Shown piece by piece: positions 16,454-24,964 of a stretch of 64,000 nt of DNA. Under the pieces are notes generated by a model, which ran no database searches, had not been told where the DNA came from, and saw only the letters and a program-made list of their open reading frames with translations. Numbering within the stretch: position 1 is the first letter of the stretch; every line of letters starts with the position of its first letter. Source of the DNA: Asticcacaulis solisilvae (GTDB taxonomy: Bacteria; Pseudomonadota; Alphaproteobacteria; Caulobacterales; Caulobacteraceae); the NCBI RefSeq assembly GCF_017875235.1, contig NZ_JAGGMI010000010.1, positions 62,001 to 126,000 of the forward strand, in the 5' to 3' direction. A program made the position numbers and the translations under genes.

Positions 16454-19400
16454 TTACTCCGCCGGCTTGGTCTCCGGCTGGTCCTTGCCCTGAGCGCGGA
16501 AGAGCGGGGCAAACAACTTGATGAAGAAGTTCGATACCTTGTCAATCAAGACATAGACGACCGGCACATAGAGCAGCGACAGCAGGGTCGAAGTGATCAG
16601 GCCGCCGATCACGGCGACGGCCATCGGCTGGCGGAAGCTGTCGATGCCGACCGCGACCGGGATCATGCCCGCGCCCATGGCGACCGTCGTCATGATGATC
16701 GGCCGCGCCCGCTTGCGGGACGCTTCGATCAGCGCGTCCTCACGCTTCATGCCGCCCTTGATCGCGACCATGGCGTATTCCACCAGCAGGATCGAGTTCT
16801 TGGCGGCGATGCCGACCAGCATGATCAGGCCGATGAAGGCCGGCATGGACATGCTCATACCGCACAGGATCAGGCCGATGAAGGCGCCGCCGAAGCTGAG
16901 CGGCAGGGCGAGGATGATGGTCAGCGGGTGGCTGAACGAACCGAACAGCAAAACCAGGACGACGTACATCAGACCGATGCCGGTCAGAATGGCGACGACG
17001 AAGTTCTTACCCATGTCGGCGAAGTCTTCGACGTTCGGATTGACCTGGACGCGGACGCCCGGATACTTCGCTGCCGAAGGATTCTTCATGCCGGCACGGA
17101 TATCCTTCATGACCTGCGTCCCCTCGACCGCCTTGTCGGCGAGACCAGTCGGCACGCCGTTGAGGTCGGCCTTGACGGTGGCCGAACGCACGCGGTCGAG
17201 ACGGTTGATCTGGATCGGACCGGCGCCGAAGCGGATATCGGCGACCGCGCTCAGCGGCACCGAGGTGCCGGCGCGCGTCGGCACCATCATGGTCGACAGG
17301 TTGGTGACCTCGGCGCGGGCGTCGGATTTGAGCATGACGCGGATCGGGATCTGGCGGTCGCCTTCGTTGTACTTGGCCAGGATCTGATCGATATCGCCCA
17401 TGGTCGCGACGCGCGCGGCCGAAGAGATGTCGGCGGTCGACACACCCAGCAAGGCCGCCTGTTCAGGCTTGGGCGTAATGACGATTTCCGGCCGCGTCAG
17501 GTTGTCTTCGGAAGACACGTTGGTCAGTTCCGGCAGACCGGCCATCTCCTGCTGGAGGCGCACGGCCGCGTGCGTCAGGCTCTGGGCGTTTTCTGACACC
17601 AGGATGTAGGCCACGCCGGTGCCGCCGCCGCCTTCGGCGCCGAAGCTGGCGTGCACACCCGGATAGCTGTCGAGCGACTTGGAGAAGGCCTGCTCGAACT
17701 CCGACTGGCTGAGGTCACGTTTGTCCTGTGGCACCAGGTTGGCGATGATGGTCGCCTTCTCCATTTCCATAGTGACGAACGTGCTGGTGACTTCATCGCG
17801 CTTTTGGAGATCGGCGCTGATCCGCTTCACGGCATCATCGGTTTCCTGTAGGGTCGAGCCCGGCGGCAGCGCCACATTCATTACCGACATCGATACATCG
17901 CCGGCGGGGATGTTGTCGCTGGGGATCATGACCAGCATGGCAATCGAGCCGGCGAAAAAGCCAAAGCTGAGCAGAACCACAACCACCTTGTGGCGCAGCG
18001 ACCAGCGCAGGGTCTTCAGGTAACCGTCCATCCAGAACGGCTTGTCTTCCTTGTGCTTGTTGCCGTGGTCACGCAGCAGATAGGCGCCCATGAGCGGGGT
18101 CAGGGTCCGGGCCACGACCAGCGAGAAGAAAACACTCACACAACACGCGATGGCGAAGCTCTTGAAGAACTGGCCGACAATGCCCGGCATGAAGCCCGTC
18201 GGCGCGAACACGGCGATGAGGGTCGCGGTCGTCGCCACCACCGCCAGGCCGATTTCGTCGGCGGCTTCGATGGCGGCCTGATAGGGCGGCTTGCCTTCGC
18301 GGATGTGGCGGACGATGTTTTCGATTTCCACGATGGCGTCGTCGACCAGGATACCGACGGTCAGGGCCAGGGCCAGCAGGGTCACGACGTTGAACGACTG
18401 GTTGGTCATCCACATGACGAAAAAGGTCGGCAGCAGCGACATCGGCATGGCCATGGCGGACACGAAGGTCGCCCGCCAGTCGCGCAGGAACAGCCACACG
18501 ACGAACACGGCCAGAAGCGCGCCGATGATCAGCGCCTCCATCGACGAGTGGAAGCTGAGATTGACCTCATCGACCGAAGACGCCACCTGCTCGATGCGCA
18601 GGTTCTTGTTTTCGTCCTTAAGCTTGGCGATGACTTCGCGGACCTGCTTGGCGACGTGCGCTTCGGAGGTGCCACGCGTACGCTGGATGTCGAAGCCGAC
18701 GACCTCCTCGCCATTATAGCGGGCGCGGGCGCGCGGCTCGGACCACGAGTCGACCACCGAACCCAGGTCGCCGAGGCGGACGCTGGAGCCATTCGGCAGG
18801 GCGATGCGACGCTCCGACAGTTCAGCGACGCTGTTGGCGCCGCCGACGGTGCGGATGTTTTGTTCGGTCGTGCCGACATTGAAGCGGCCGCCCGGCATGT
18901 TGACGTTTTCGGAGCGCAGCTGGTTCGAAATCGCCGCGGCGGTCACGCCCTGAGCCGCCAGCTTGGCCGGATCCAGTTCGATGCGGATTTCGCGATTGAC
19001 CCCGCCCTTGCGGTTCAGCTGCGACACGCCCTTGACGGCTAGGACGCGCTTGGCGACGTCGTTGTCGACATACCAGCTCAGCTGCTCCGGGGTCATGTTG
19101 TCGGCGCGAATGACGTAGGTCAGAAGCGCCTGGCCCTGGGCATTCTCGACGCGCGACACGATCGGGTCCTGGACGTCGGCGGGCAGGTTCCCGCGCACGC
19201 CGGCCACGGCGTTACGGACGTCATTCGTCGCTTTTTCAAGGTCTACGTCGAGCTGGAAGGTAACGACGGTCGTCGATGCGCCTTCATTGACATAGGACTG
19301 GCTGTGACGCACCCCGCCGAGGCCCGCGACCGAGTCCTCGACGATCCGCGTGACCTGGTTTTCCAGTTCGGTCGGGGCCGCGCCGGACCGGATCACGGTG

Positions 19401-19594
19401 ACGACGACCATGGGGAAGTCGACGTCCGGCCAGTTGTTGACGCGCATCGAGTTGAAGCCCATCCACCCGGCGACGGTCATCACCAGGAAGAAGACGATGG
19501 TCGGGATCGGGTTGCGGATCGACCAGGACGATATCTGGAAGCCGCCGGTGGACGCCTTTGCGGCGCGTTCGTAATGGTCGCCTTGTGTCGACAT
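16454..19594 (-). CDS. RND efflux transporter permease (HAE1/AcrB family)
   Basis: This 1046-residue inner-membrane antiporter captures hydrophobic compounds in the periplasm and drives them out with the proton gradient. It has 12 predicted membrane helices and two large periplasmic loops. TM4 carries the proton-relay aspartates in VGILVDDAIVEIENI. It is full-length for the family (AcrB 1049). The ATG at 19594 was chosen because it is four bases past the adaptor stop and begins MSTQGDHYERAAKAS; a longer frame from 19663 overlaps the adaptor. No TolC-type gene is adjacent, so the outer membrane channel must be elsewhere. Substrate unknown. Confidence 0.93.
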   Translation of the reverse strand: MSTQGDHYERAAKASTGGFQISSWSIRNPIPTIVFFLVMTVAGWMGFNSMRVNNWPDVDFPMVVVTVIRSGAAPTELENQVTRIVEDSVAGLGGVRHSQSYVNEGASTTVVTFQLDVDLEKATNDVRNAVAGVRGNLPADVQDPIVSRVENAQGQALLTYVIRADNMTPEQLSWYVDNDVAKRVLAVKGVSQLNRKGGVNREIRIELDPAKLAAQGVTAAAISNQLRSENVNMPGGRFNVGTTEQNIRTVGGANSVAELSERRIALPNGSSVRLGDLGSVVDSWSEPRARARYNGEEVVGFDIQRTRGTSEAHVAKQVREVIAKLKDENKNLRIEQVASSVDEVNLSFHSSMEALIIGALLAVFVVWLFLRDWRATFVSAMAMPMSLLPTFFVMWMTNQSFNVVTLLALALTVGILVDDAIVEIENIVRHIREGKPPYQAAIEAADEIGLAVVATTATLIAVFAPTGFMPGIVGQFFKSFAIACCVSVFFSLVVARTLTPLMGAYLLRDHGNKHKEDKPFWMDGYLKTLRWSLRHKVVVVLLSFGFFAGSIAMLVMIPSDNIPAGDVSMSVMNVALPPGSTLQETDDAVKRISADLQKRDEVTSTFVTMEMEKATIIANLVPQDKRDLSQSEFEQAFSKSLDSYPGVHASFGAEGGGGTGVAYILVSENAQSLTHAAVRLQQEMAGLPELTNVSSEDNLTRPEIVITPKPEQAALLGVSTADISSAARVATMGDIDQILAKYNEGDRQIPIRVMLKSDARAEVTNLSTMMVPTRAGTSVPLSAVADIRFGAGPIQINRLDRVRSATVKADLNGVPTGLADKAVEGTQVMKDIRAGMKNPSAAKYPGVRVQVNPNVEDFADMGKNFVVAILTGIGLMYVVLVLLFGSFSHPLTIILALPLSFGGAFIGLILCGMSMSMPAFIGLIMLVGIAAKNSILLVEYAMVAIKGGMKREDALIEASRKRARPIIMTTVAMGAGMIPVAVGIDSFRQPMAVAVIGGLITSTLLSLLYVPVVYVLIDKVSNFFIKLFAPLFRAQGKDQPETKPAE

Positions 19595-19598
19595 GACC

Positions 19599-20690
19599 TT
19601 AGGCTCCCGTAGCGCCGCGTGCCGGCGCCGAAGCGGCCTGAAGCTTGACCTTGTCGCCATCATTCAGGAAGCCTGCGCCCGTGGTGACGATGCGATCGCC
19701 AGACTGAAGGCCTTCGCGGACGATGACGTTCTTGCCGGACTGTCCGCCCAGGGTCACCTTGCGGCGGTGGGCCTTGCCGTCGGCGCCGACAACGAAGACG
19801 CCCGGTGTATTTTCCGAATAGACGATGGCCACCTGCGGCACGGTCGTCACACTTTGCGAGCCGACACTGACCTGGCCGGAGGCGAACATGCCCGGACGCA
19901 GGCCGGAGGACCACGGCACCGAGATCCGGGCGTAACCCAGACGCGTCGCCGGATCGACCATCGGCGTGACGATGCGGACGGTGCCGGTGACGGTGCCAGT
20001 CGTGGCGGTCGTCACGCTGGCGGGCATGCCGGCCTTGACCATGCTGAGTTCGCTTTCGACGACTTCCATGTTCAGTTCGATGCGGCCATCGCGCACGATG
20101 CGGAACAGCTCTGCGCCGGGCTGAATGACCTGGCCCAGCACGGCCTTGCGCGAAGAGATCACGCCGGCGACCGGTGCACGCACTGTGGCCAGCGACAATT
20201 GGGTCTGGGCAGTCGCCAGCGCGGCCGCGGTCGTTTCCTGATTGGCAAAGGCCTGGTCCAGCGCCGCCGCCGACAGATATTGCTTGTCGTGGAGTTCCTT
20301 GGCGCGGGCATAGGCTTTTTCCGCCTGGACGGCCGAAGCCTTGGCCTGGCGGACCTGGGCCTGAAGCAGCACGTCGTTCATTTTCAGCAAGGGCTGGCCC
20401 TTGGCCACGCTCTGGCCTTCATCGACCAGCAGGGCGACGGCCGTCAGGCCGCCGGTTTCGGCGCCGATCGGCACTTCCTGCCAGGCGCTGATGGTCCCCG
20501 ATCCACTCACGGTGACGGGGGCCGTATCCTGACCGGCCGTGACATAGTTCACGAGCGTGGCATTGGCCGGCGTCGTCGCCTTGGCCTTGGCCTCATCCTT
20601 GTGCTCGCATCCGGTCAACGCACCGGCCAGCACAACGCAAAGACCGACCGCCACCAGCGGGCCCTTGCCCTTCGTCAACCCCATGAACAT
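19599..20690 (-). CDS. RND periplasmic adaptor (membrane fusion lipoprotein)
   Basis: This 363-residue adaptor links the pump to an outer membrane channel. It has a lipoprotein signal (VGLCVVLAGALTGC) and a split lipoyl-like domain (GGLTAVALLVDEGQSVAKGQPL and LATVRAPVAGVISSRKAVLGQVI). A coiled-coil hairpin lies between the lipoyl halves (AEKAYARAKELHDKQYL). Beta-barrel and membrane-proximal segments follow. It precedes the pump by four bases, one operon. I use the ATG at 20690, which has GGGA about ten bases upstream; the ATG at 20684 is equally possible. Confidence 0.9.
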   Translation of the reverse strand: MFMGLTKGKGPLVAVGLCVVLAGALTGCEHKDEAKAKATTPANATLVNYVTAGQDTAPVTVSGSGTISAWQEVPIGAETGGLTAVALLVDEGQSVAKGQPLLKMNDVLLQAQVRQAKASAVQAEKAYARAKELHDKQYLSAAALDQAFANQETTAAALATAQTQLSLATVRAPVAGVISSRKAVLGQVIQPGAELFRIVRDGRIELNMEVVESELSMVKAGMPASVTTATTGTVTGTVRIVTPMVDPATRLGYARISVPWSSGLRPGMFASGQVSVGSQSVTTVPQVAIVYSENTPGVFVVGADGKAHRRKVTLGGQSGKNVIVREGLQSGDRIVTTGAGFLNDGDKVKLQAASAPARGATGA

Positions 20691-21005
20691 ACCAATCGAT
20701 CCCAGTTTTTTCGTTATCCATCCGGCATGGTGCATTTGCGAACGGCCCGCGGCCGCCGGAAACGCCCATGAAAACGCGCCGCACGCCCCAGGCGTGTGGC
20801 CTACCCCTAATCCAACAAGGTGCGCATATTGCACCGCAAGACTTAACTTGCCACTAAACTCGCCTCACGGGAAGTGCGGCAGACCGCCGTTATGAAAATA
20901 TTTCCTGCGAAGTCGCAGGAAATATGTCACACGTTCAGGCACATATCTGTCAGCAGGCTTGCACGAAACAGGCGGCCGATATGATGCCGGCCACCTGTTC
21001 GCCGT
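20691..21005. other. Gap between aminopeptidase end and efflux operon start
   Basis: About 315 bases without a gene. This must hold the promoter of the minus-strand efflux operon. Near-palindrome GGTGC-GCATATT-GCACC (20818-20834) lies about 130 bases from the adaptor start. A perfect palindrome lies at 20898-20925. No regulator gene is adjacent. Confidence 0.5.
20898..20925. terminator. Perfect 13-bp palindrome (terminator or operator)
   Basis: ATATTTCCTGCGA and TCGCAGGAAATAT are separated by two bases. On the minus strand the hairpin is followed by TTTCAT, so it can terminate the M1 aminopeptidase gene, whose stop is 80 bases upstream. Its perfect symmetry would also suit a repressor site for the efflux operon. 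Confidence 0.5.
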
Positions 21006-23672
21006 TTACTTCACGGCCTTGAACGCAGCCCTGACCTCGGCGCCCTTCGCATCCTTCAAGACGCTGCAGTTGCGCATATTTTCCAGCATCCGGTTGAACG
21101 CAAGCTCGCCCCGGCCGGCGGCCCGGACCTTGGGACGCATGATGCGCTCGATCTCCTCGGCCTTTTCCACCGAACAGTAGGTGCCCGGCAGGGACGCCAC
21201 GCGGCCGGCGGCGAAGATGCCCGTGCGCGCCGAGAAGACTTCGTAATTGGTCTTCAGCCACTCATAGGCCTGGTCTCGCGTCTTGCCGTTGCCGAACAGC
21301 CCGCCCATCAGGACCAGCTTGTCGGGCGTGCGCAGGCGCGCGTCGTCCAGCACGCCGCCCAGCAGCCAGTCGGCAGTTTCCTTGGTGGCGCCCGACGTCA
21401 CGGCCCCCAGGGCACGGGCGCGGAACAGCTCGTCCTTGGTCGTCAGCACGCGCTCCAGCATGTCCTTGGCCGCGGGCAGGCCTCCGTCCTCCACGTGCAC
21501 CGCCAGGGCGCGCACGGTAAAAGCGTTGTCGATCGCCGTCTTGTCGCCAGCCAGATAAGCGGCGGCCGCCGTCTTGAGCGTCTTGCGCACGGCAGGATCA
21601 TGGGCGTCATCGGCCACCAGCTTGACCAGGGACTGACGCAGCTTTTGCGTGTCCGGGCTGTCGGCCTTATGCGCGCCGGCCTTAGGATCGAAGCCAAGCG
21701 CAGTCAGGCGCGGCGCATAGATGCCGGCCATGACACGGCGATAGTCGGTCAGGTCAGTCTCGGCCAGGAAGCCGCGATCGACGAAGTAGCTCATGCGGTC
21801 GCCGCCATCAACGGCGACGTTGGAGTCCGGATTGTCGGCCAGGCTGCGCGCGGCCGTGATCAGGTGGCCGGCATCGATCCGCCCGGCGCTGAACTGCGCC
21901 CACAGGCTGTCGGTGGCGGCAATCCCCTCGCCCGCCGGCAGCTTAGCGCCGGTCGCGATGAGCGCATCCCAGTCTGCGGGCGTCAGGTTGAAGCGGTAAT
22001 AGCCGGTGCCGCCGGCATTGGGCACAAAGGCGCCCTTGCCCGGCATGGTGATTTCCTGCCTCGTCTTGTCGAGCAGGGTACAGTTCCGCGCCTCGCCCTG
22101 ACGGATGCACAACGGCACGATCCAGGTCTGGGCGTCGAGCGTGGTACCCAGCTTGGCGTAGCGCGACTGGGTGGCGATGACCTTGCCGCCGTCGTGACGG
22201 AAGTCAATGACCGGCACGCCCTGCTGGCCGATGAAGCTCTTCATCGCCGCCAGGACGCGCGGCTCCTTGGCGGCGTCGGCCAGGGCGCCGAAGAACTCCT
22301 CGGTCGTCGCATTGCCGTGCGGGTGACGCGACATGTGCAGGCGGACGCCGTCGCGGAAGGTATTATCGCCCAGATAGGCGGCGACCATGGCGACGACGTG
22401 GCCGCCCTTGCCGTAGGTAATCGTGTCGAAGGCCGAATCGATGTCGCTGTTGGTTTTGATCGGCTGGTGGATCGGGCGGCCGACCTTCAAAGCGTCGGTG
22501 TTCATCGCCACAAAGCCCTCGTTGGTGGCGCCGATGCCGATGTTCAACTCCGGCCGCCATTCGTCGCCGATGCGGTAGCCCATCCAGTTGGCGAAGCTCT
22601 CATTGAGCCAGATATCGTCCCACCAGGCGGGCGTGACGTAGTCGCCGAACCACTGGTGCGCCAGTTCGTGGGCGACAACCATGCCGAAGGTCTGCTTCTG
22701 TGTCGTCGAGGCGTTCGCGTCCAGCAGCAGGATATTGTCGCCATAGATATCGGCGCCTGCGTTTTCCATGGCGCCCGGCATGACCGGCGACGCGATCTGG
22801 TCGAGCTTGGGATAGGGGAAACCCATGTTGAAATAGGCTTCCAGGTGCCGGATGATCGGCTTGGTTTCCTCCAGCGCGTAAGCCAGGCGGTCCTTGCCGG
22901 GCTGGGTCGCCAGGATGCGGATGGGCAGTGGGTGCGAACGCTGCGGCGTCGGCGGAATAGTGCTCTCCGCGACGGCGAAGGGACCGACGACAAACGCCAT
23001 CAGATAGGTCGGCAGCGGCTCGGTCGCCTTGAAGGTATGCTTCACCATGTCGCCCACCTTAACGCTGCCGGTTTCGGGCGCATTGGATACCGCGACGGCG
23101 TCCGCCTTTGTGGTCAGGCTGACGGTGAAAGGCGTCTTGAAGCCGGGCTCGTCGAACGACGGGAAGACGGCGCGGGCGTCGATCGACTGCAGTTGCGACC
23201 AGGCGTACCACTGGTCCGCGACCTTGATGCGGTAAAGCCCGGCGGGACCGTCGCCAAAGGCTGCGTCATAATCGAATTTCAGCGTCACCTTGCCGGCCTT
23301 GAGCGGCGTGGCGAAGGTCACGCGCGCCACGCCCAGCGGCTCCAATTGCTGCCAGGCGACGGCGATCTCCTTGCCGTCCTGGACCGCCACGGCTTTCGTG
23401 ACGTTCAGGTCGCGGCCGTGCATGTGGAGCGCGGCCGAAGCCGTCTTCAGGTCGACGTCGATCTCGGTATGGCCGGAGAAGCGTTCCGTGTCCGGATTGA
23501 CCGTCAGGTCGACGCGATAGCCTTTTGGCATGGCCGTATCGGGCAGCTTGCCGAGCGGAATATCGGCGGGCAATGCTTGCGCCGCCGGTGCAGCGGGGGA
23601 CGCGGGCGTATCGGCAAGCGCCACCCCCGAAAGAACAAAAACGGCGGCAGTGGCAAGCAGGAACGAACGCAT
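21006..23672 (-). CDS. Exported M1 family metallo-aminopeptidase
   Basis: This 888-residue protein removes N-terminal residues from peptides. A signal peptide (ATAAVFVLSGVALA) indicates export. The M1 catalytic domain has the exopeptidase motif GAMENAG and the zinc site HELAHQWFGDYV with a glutamate in WLNESFANWMG, near residues 334-358. The C-terminal ERAP1-like helical domain completes it. The ATG at 23672 is the start of the signal peptide; 41 upstream codons are unsupported. It is divergent from the metallopeptidase at 23853, so two proteases share one upstream region. Confidence 0.9.
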   Translation of the reverse strand: MRSFLLATAAVFVLSGVALADTPASPAAPAAQALPADIPLGKLPDTAMPKGYRVDLTVNPDTERFSGHTEIDVDLKTASAALHMHGRDLNVTKAVAVQDGKEIAVAWQQLEPLGVARVTFATPLKAGKVTLKFDYDAAFGDGPAGLYRIKVADQWYAWSQLQSIDARAVFPSFDEPGFKTPFTVSLTTKADAVAVSNAPETGSVKVGDMVKHTFKATEPLPTYLMAFVVGPFAVAESTIPPTPQRSHPLPIRILATQPGKDRLAYALEETKPIIRHLEAYFNMGFPYPKLDQIASPVMPGAMENAGADIYGDNILLLDANASTTQKQTFGMVVAHELAHQWFGDYVTPAWWDDIWLNESFANWMGYRIGDEWRPELNIGIGATNEGFVAMNTDALKVGRPIHQPIKTNSDIDSAFDTITYGKGGHVVAMVAAYLGDNTFRDGVRLHMSRHPHGNATTEEFFGALADAAKEPRVLAAMKSFIGQQGVPVIDFRHDGGKVIATQSRYAKLGTTLDAQTWIVPLCIRQGEARNCTLLDKTRQEITMPGKGAFVPNAGGTGYYRFNLTPADWDALIATGAKLPAGEGIAATDSLWAQFSAGRIDAGHLITAARSLADNPDSNVAVDGGDRMSYFVDRGFLAETDLTDYRRVMAGIYAPRLTALGFDPKAGAHKADSPDTQKLRQSLVKLVADDAHDPAVRKTLKTAAAAYLAGDKTAIDNAFTVRALAVHVEDGGLPAAKDMLERVLTTKDELFRARALGAVTSGATKETADWLLGGVLDDARLRTPDKLVLMGGLFGNGKTRDQAYEWLKTNYEVFSARTGIFAAGRVASLPGTYCSVEKAEEIERIMRPKVRAAGRGELAFNRMLENMRNCSVLKDAKGAEVRAAFKAVK

Positions 23673-23852
23673 GAAAACATCCTGGAAACGGAAAAATTCC
23701 GTCAGGCGTAGCACAGGCGTTTTATGAACAATAATTAACAAACGGAAAGGTTTCATTTTTGACGACCTTTCCGCATCGCCATCACTCTTGAACACAGGGT
23801 TAATTCCCCCTACCCTGTTCCTCGGGGTGCGTCACGGATCAGGAGCTCAATA

Positions 23853-24695
23853 ATGAGATGGGATTTGGGCCGCTCAAGCGGCGTGCAGGACCGCCGCGGT
23901 ATGGGCGCGGGCGCGATCGCCGGCGGTGGCGGCATTGTTACGGTCGTTGTGGCCTTGATCGGTTATTTTGTCTTCGGCATAGACCCACGCACCTTCCTGG
24001 AAACGGCGCCGACGCAGCAGGTCGCCGGCAGCGGCGCGGTTCAGGCCTCGGCTTGCCCCGAAGGCGATACGGCCTGTCAATTCGCCGATGTTATCCATAC
24101 CTCGACCATCGACACGTGGACGCCGTTGTTCCAGGCGCGCAACCAGACCTACCGCCCGTCGCAGATCGCGCTTTATACAGGCGGAACCCAGACAGGCTGC
24201 GGCATGGGGCAGTCGGCCATGGGGCCGTTCTATTGCCCGGCGGATGACACCATCTATATCGACCTGAACTTCATCAACACGCTTGAGAAAGACCTGGGCG
24301 CCGGCGGGGATTTCGCCATGGCCTACGTCATCGCCCACGAAGCCGGCCACCACGTCCAGAACGTGCTGGGCATCAGCGAAAAGGTCCAGGCCGCGCAGCA
24401 ACGCCTCAGCGAGCGCGAGGGCAATGTCCTGTCGGTGCGGCTCGAGCTTCAGGCCGACTGCTATGCCGGCGTCTGGGCCAAGCAGTCGAACACCAAGCTG
24501 AACTGGCTGGAGGCAGGCGATGTCGAAGAAGGCCTGCGGGCCGCGGCCGCGGTCGGTGACGACACCCTGCAGAAGCGCGGTCAGGGCATGGTGGTGCCGG
24601 ACAGCTTCACGCACGGCAGCTCCGCCGACCGCATGAAGTGGTTCAGGACGGGTTACGATACCGGCAATCCCTCGGCCTGCGACACGTTCGGCTAA
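23853..24695 (+). CDS. Neutral zinc metallopeptidase, YpfJ family
   Basis: The 280-residue protein begins with the family pattern MRWDLGRSSGVQDRRG and a Gly-rich stretch, followed by one membrane helix (IVTVVVALIGYFVFGI). The rest is predicted periplasmic and includes YTGGTQTGCGMGQSAMGPFYCP and the zinc-binding HEAGHH (162-167), with ELQADCYAG as the downstream ligand region. The family is annotated as putative neutral zinc metallopeptidase; its substrate is unknown. The ATG is preceded by AGGAG. Confidence 0.88.
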   Translation: MRWDLGRSSGVQDRRGMGAGAIAGGGGIVTVVVALIGYFVFGIDPRTFLETAPTQQVAGSGAVQASACPEGDTACQFADVIHTSTIDTWTPLFQARNQTYRPSQIALYTGGTQTGCGMGQSAMGPFYCPADDTIYIDLNFINTLEKDLGAGGDFAMAYVIAHEAGHHVQNVLGISEKVQAAQQRLSEREGNVLSVRLELQADCYAGVWAKQSNTKLNWLEAGDVEEGLRAAAAVGDDTLQKRGQGMVVPDSFTHGSSADRMKWFRTGYDTGNPSACDTFG

Positions 24696-24734
24696 GTCTC
24701 TCCCTCCTAGGCGAAACGTGGGGGACCGCACAAC

Positions 24735-24840
24735 CTAGAGCGATATGCCAAAAAGTGTGCAGCGGTTTTTGGCTAAATATCGCGATAAAACAAAAACCTA
24801 GAGCATGATAGCGGTTCGATTTAAACGCATCATGCTCTAG
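24735..24840. repeat. Two-hairpin dispersed repeat, copy 2
   Basis: This full-length copy runs from CTAG to CTAG. Module A has GCGATAT/ATATCGC with inner pair GCCAAAAA/TTTTTGGC; module B has TAGAGCATGAT / ATCATGCTCTA around GCGGTTCGATTTAAACGC. It is about 90% identical to copy 1 by eye. Confidence 0.85.
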
Positions 24841-24886
24841 CGTGAGCGAAGGCGATGCGGTGGAGGGGTGTTTGGCCTCGAGATAC

Positions 24887-24950
24887 CCCTCCGTCATTTG
24901 CTAGCGCAAATGCCACCTCCCCGCTACGCGGTAGGGAGGTGGGAGCGTAA
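24887..24950. repeat. REP-like arm with two small hairpins
   Basis: The segment CCCCTCCGTCATTTGC, a TTTGC-TAGC-GCAAA hairpin and CCACCTCCCC matches one arm of the composite repeat at 16227. A second hairpin CACCTCCC / GGGAGGTG surrounds GCTACGCGGTA. Confidence 0.65.
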
Positions 24951-24964
24951 TGGTATCCAGCGAG

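Noticed and set aside
21495-23711. A 738-codon open frame antisense to the M1 aminopeptidase
   Set aside because: High GC at third positions makes long antisense frames common. It has no family motifs, and the opposite strand encodes a complete peptidase.
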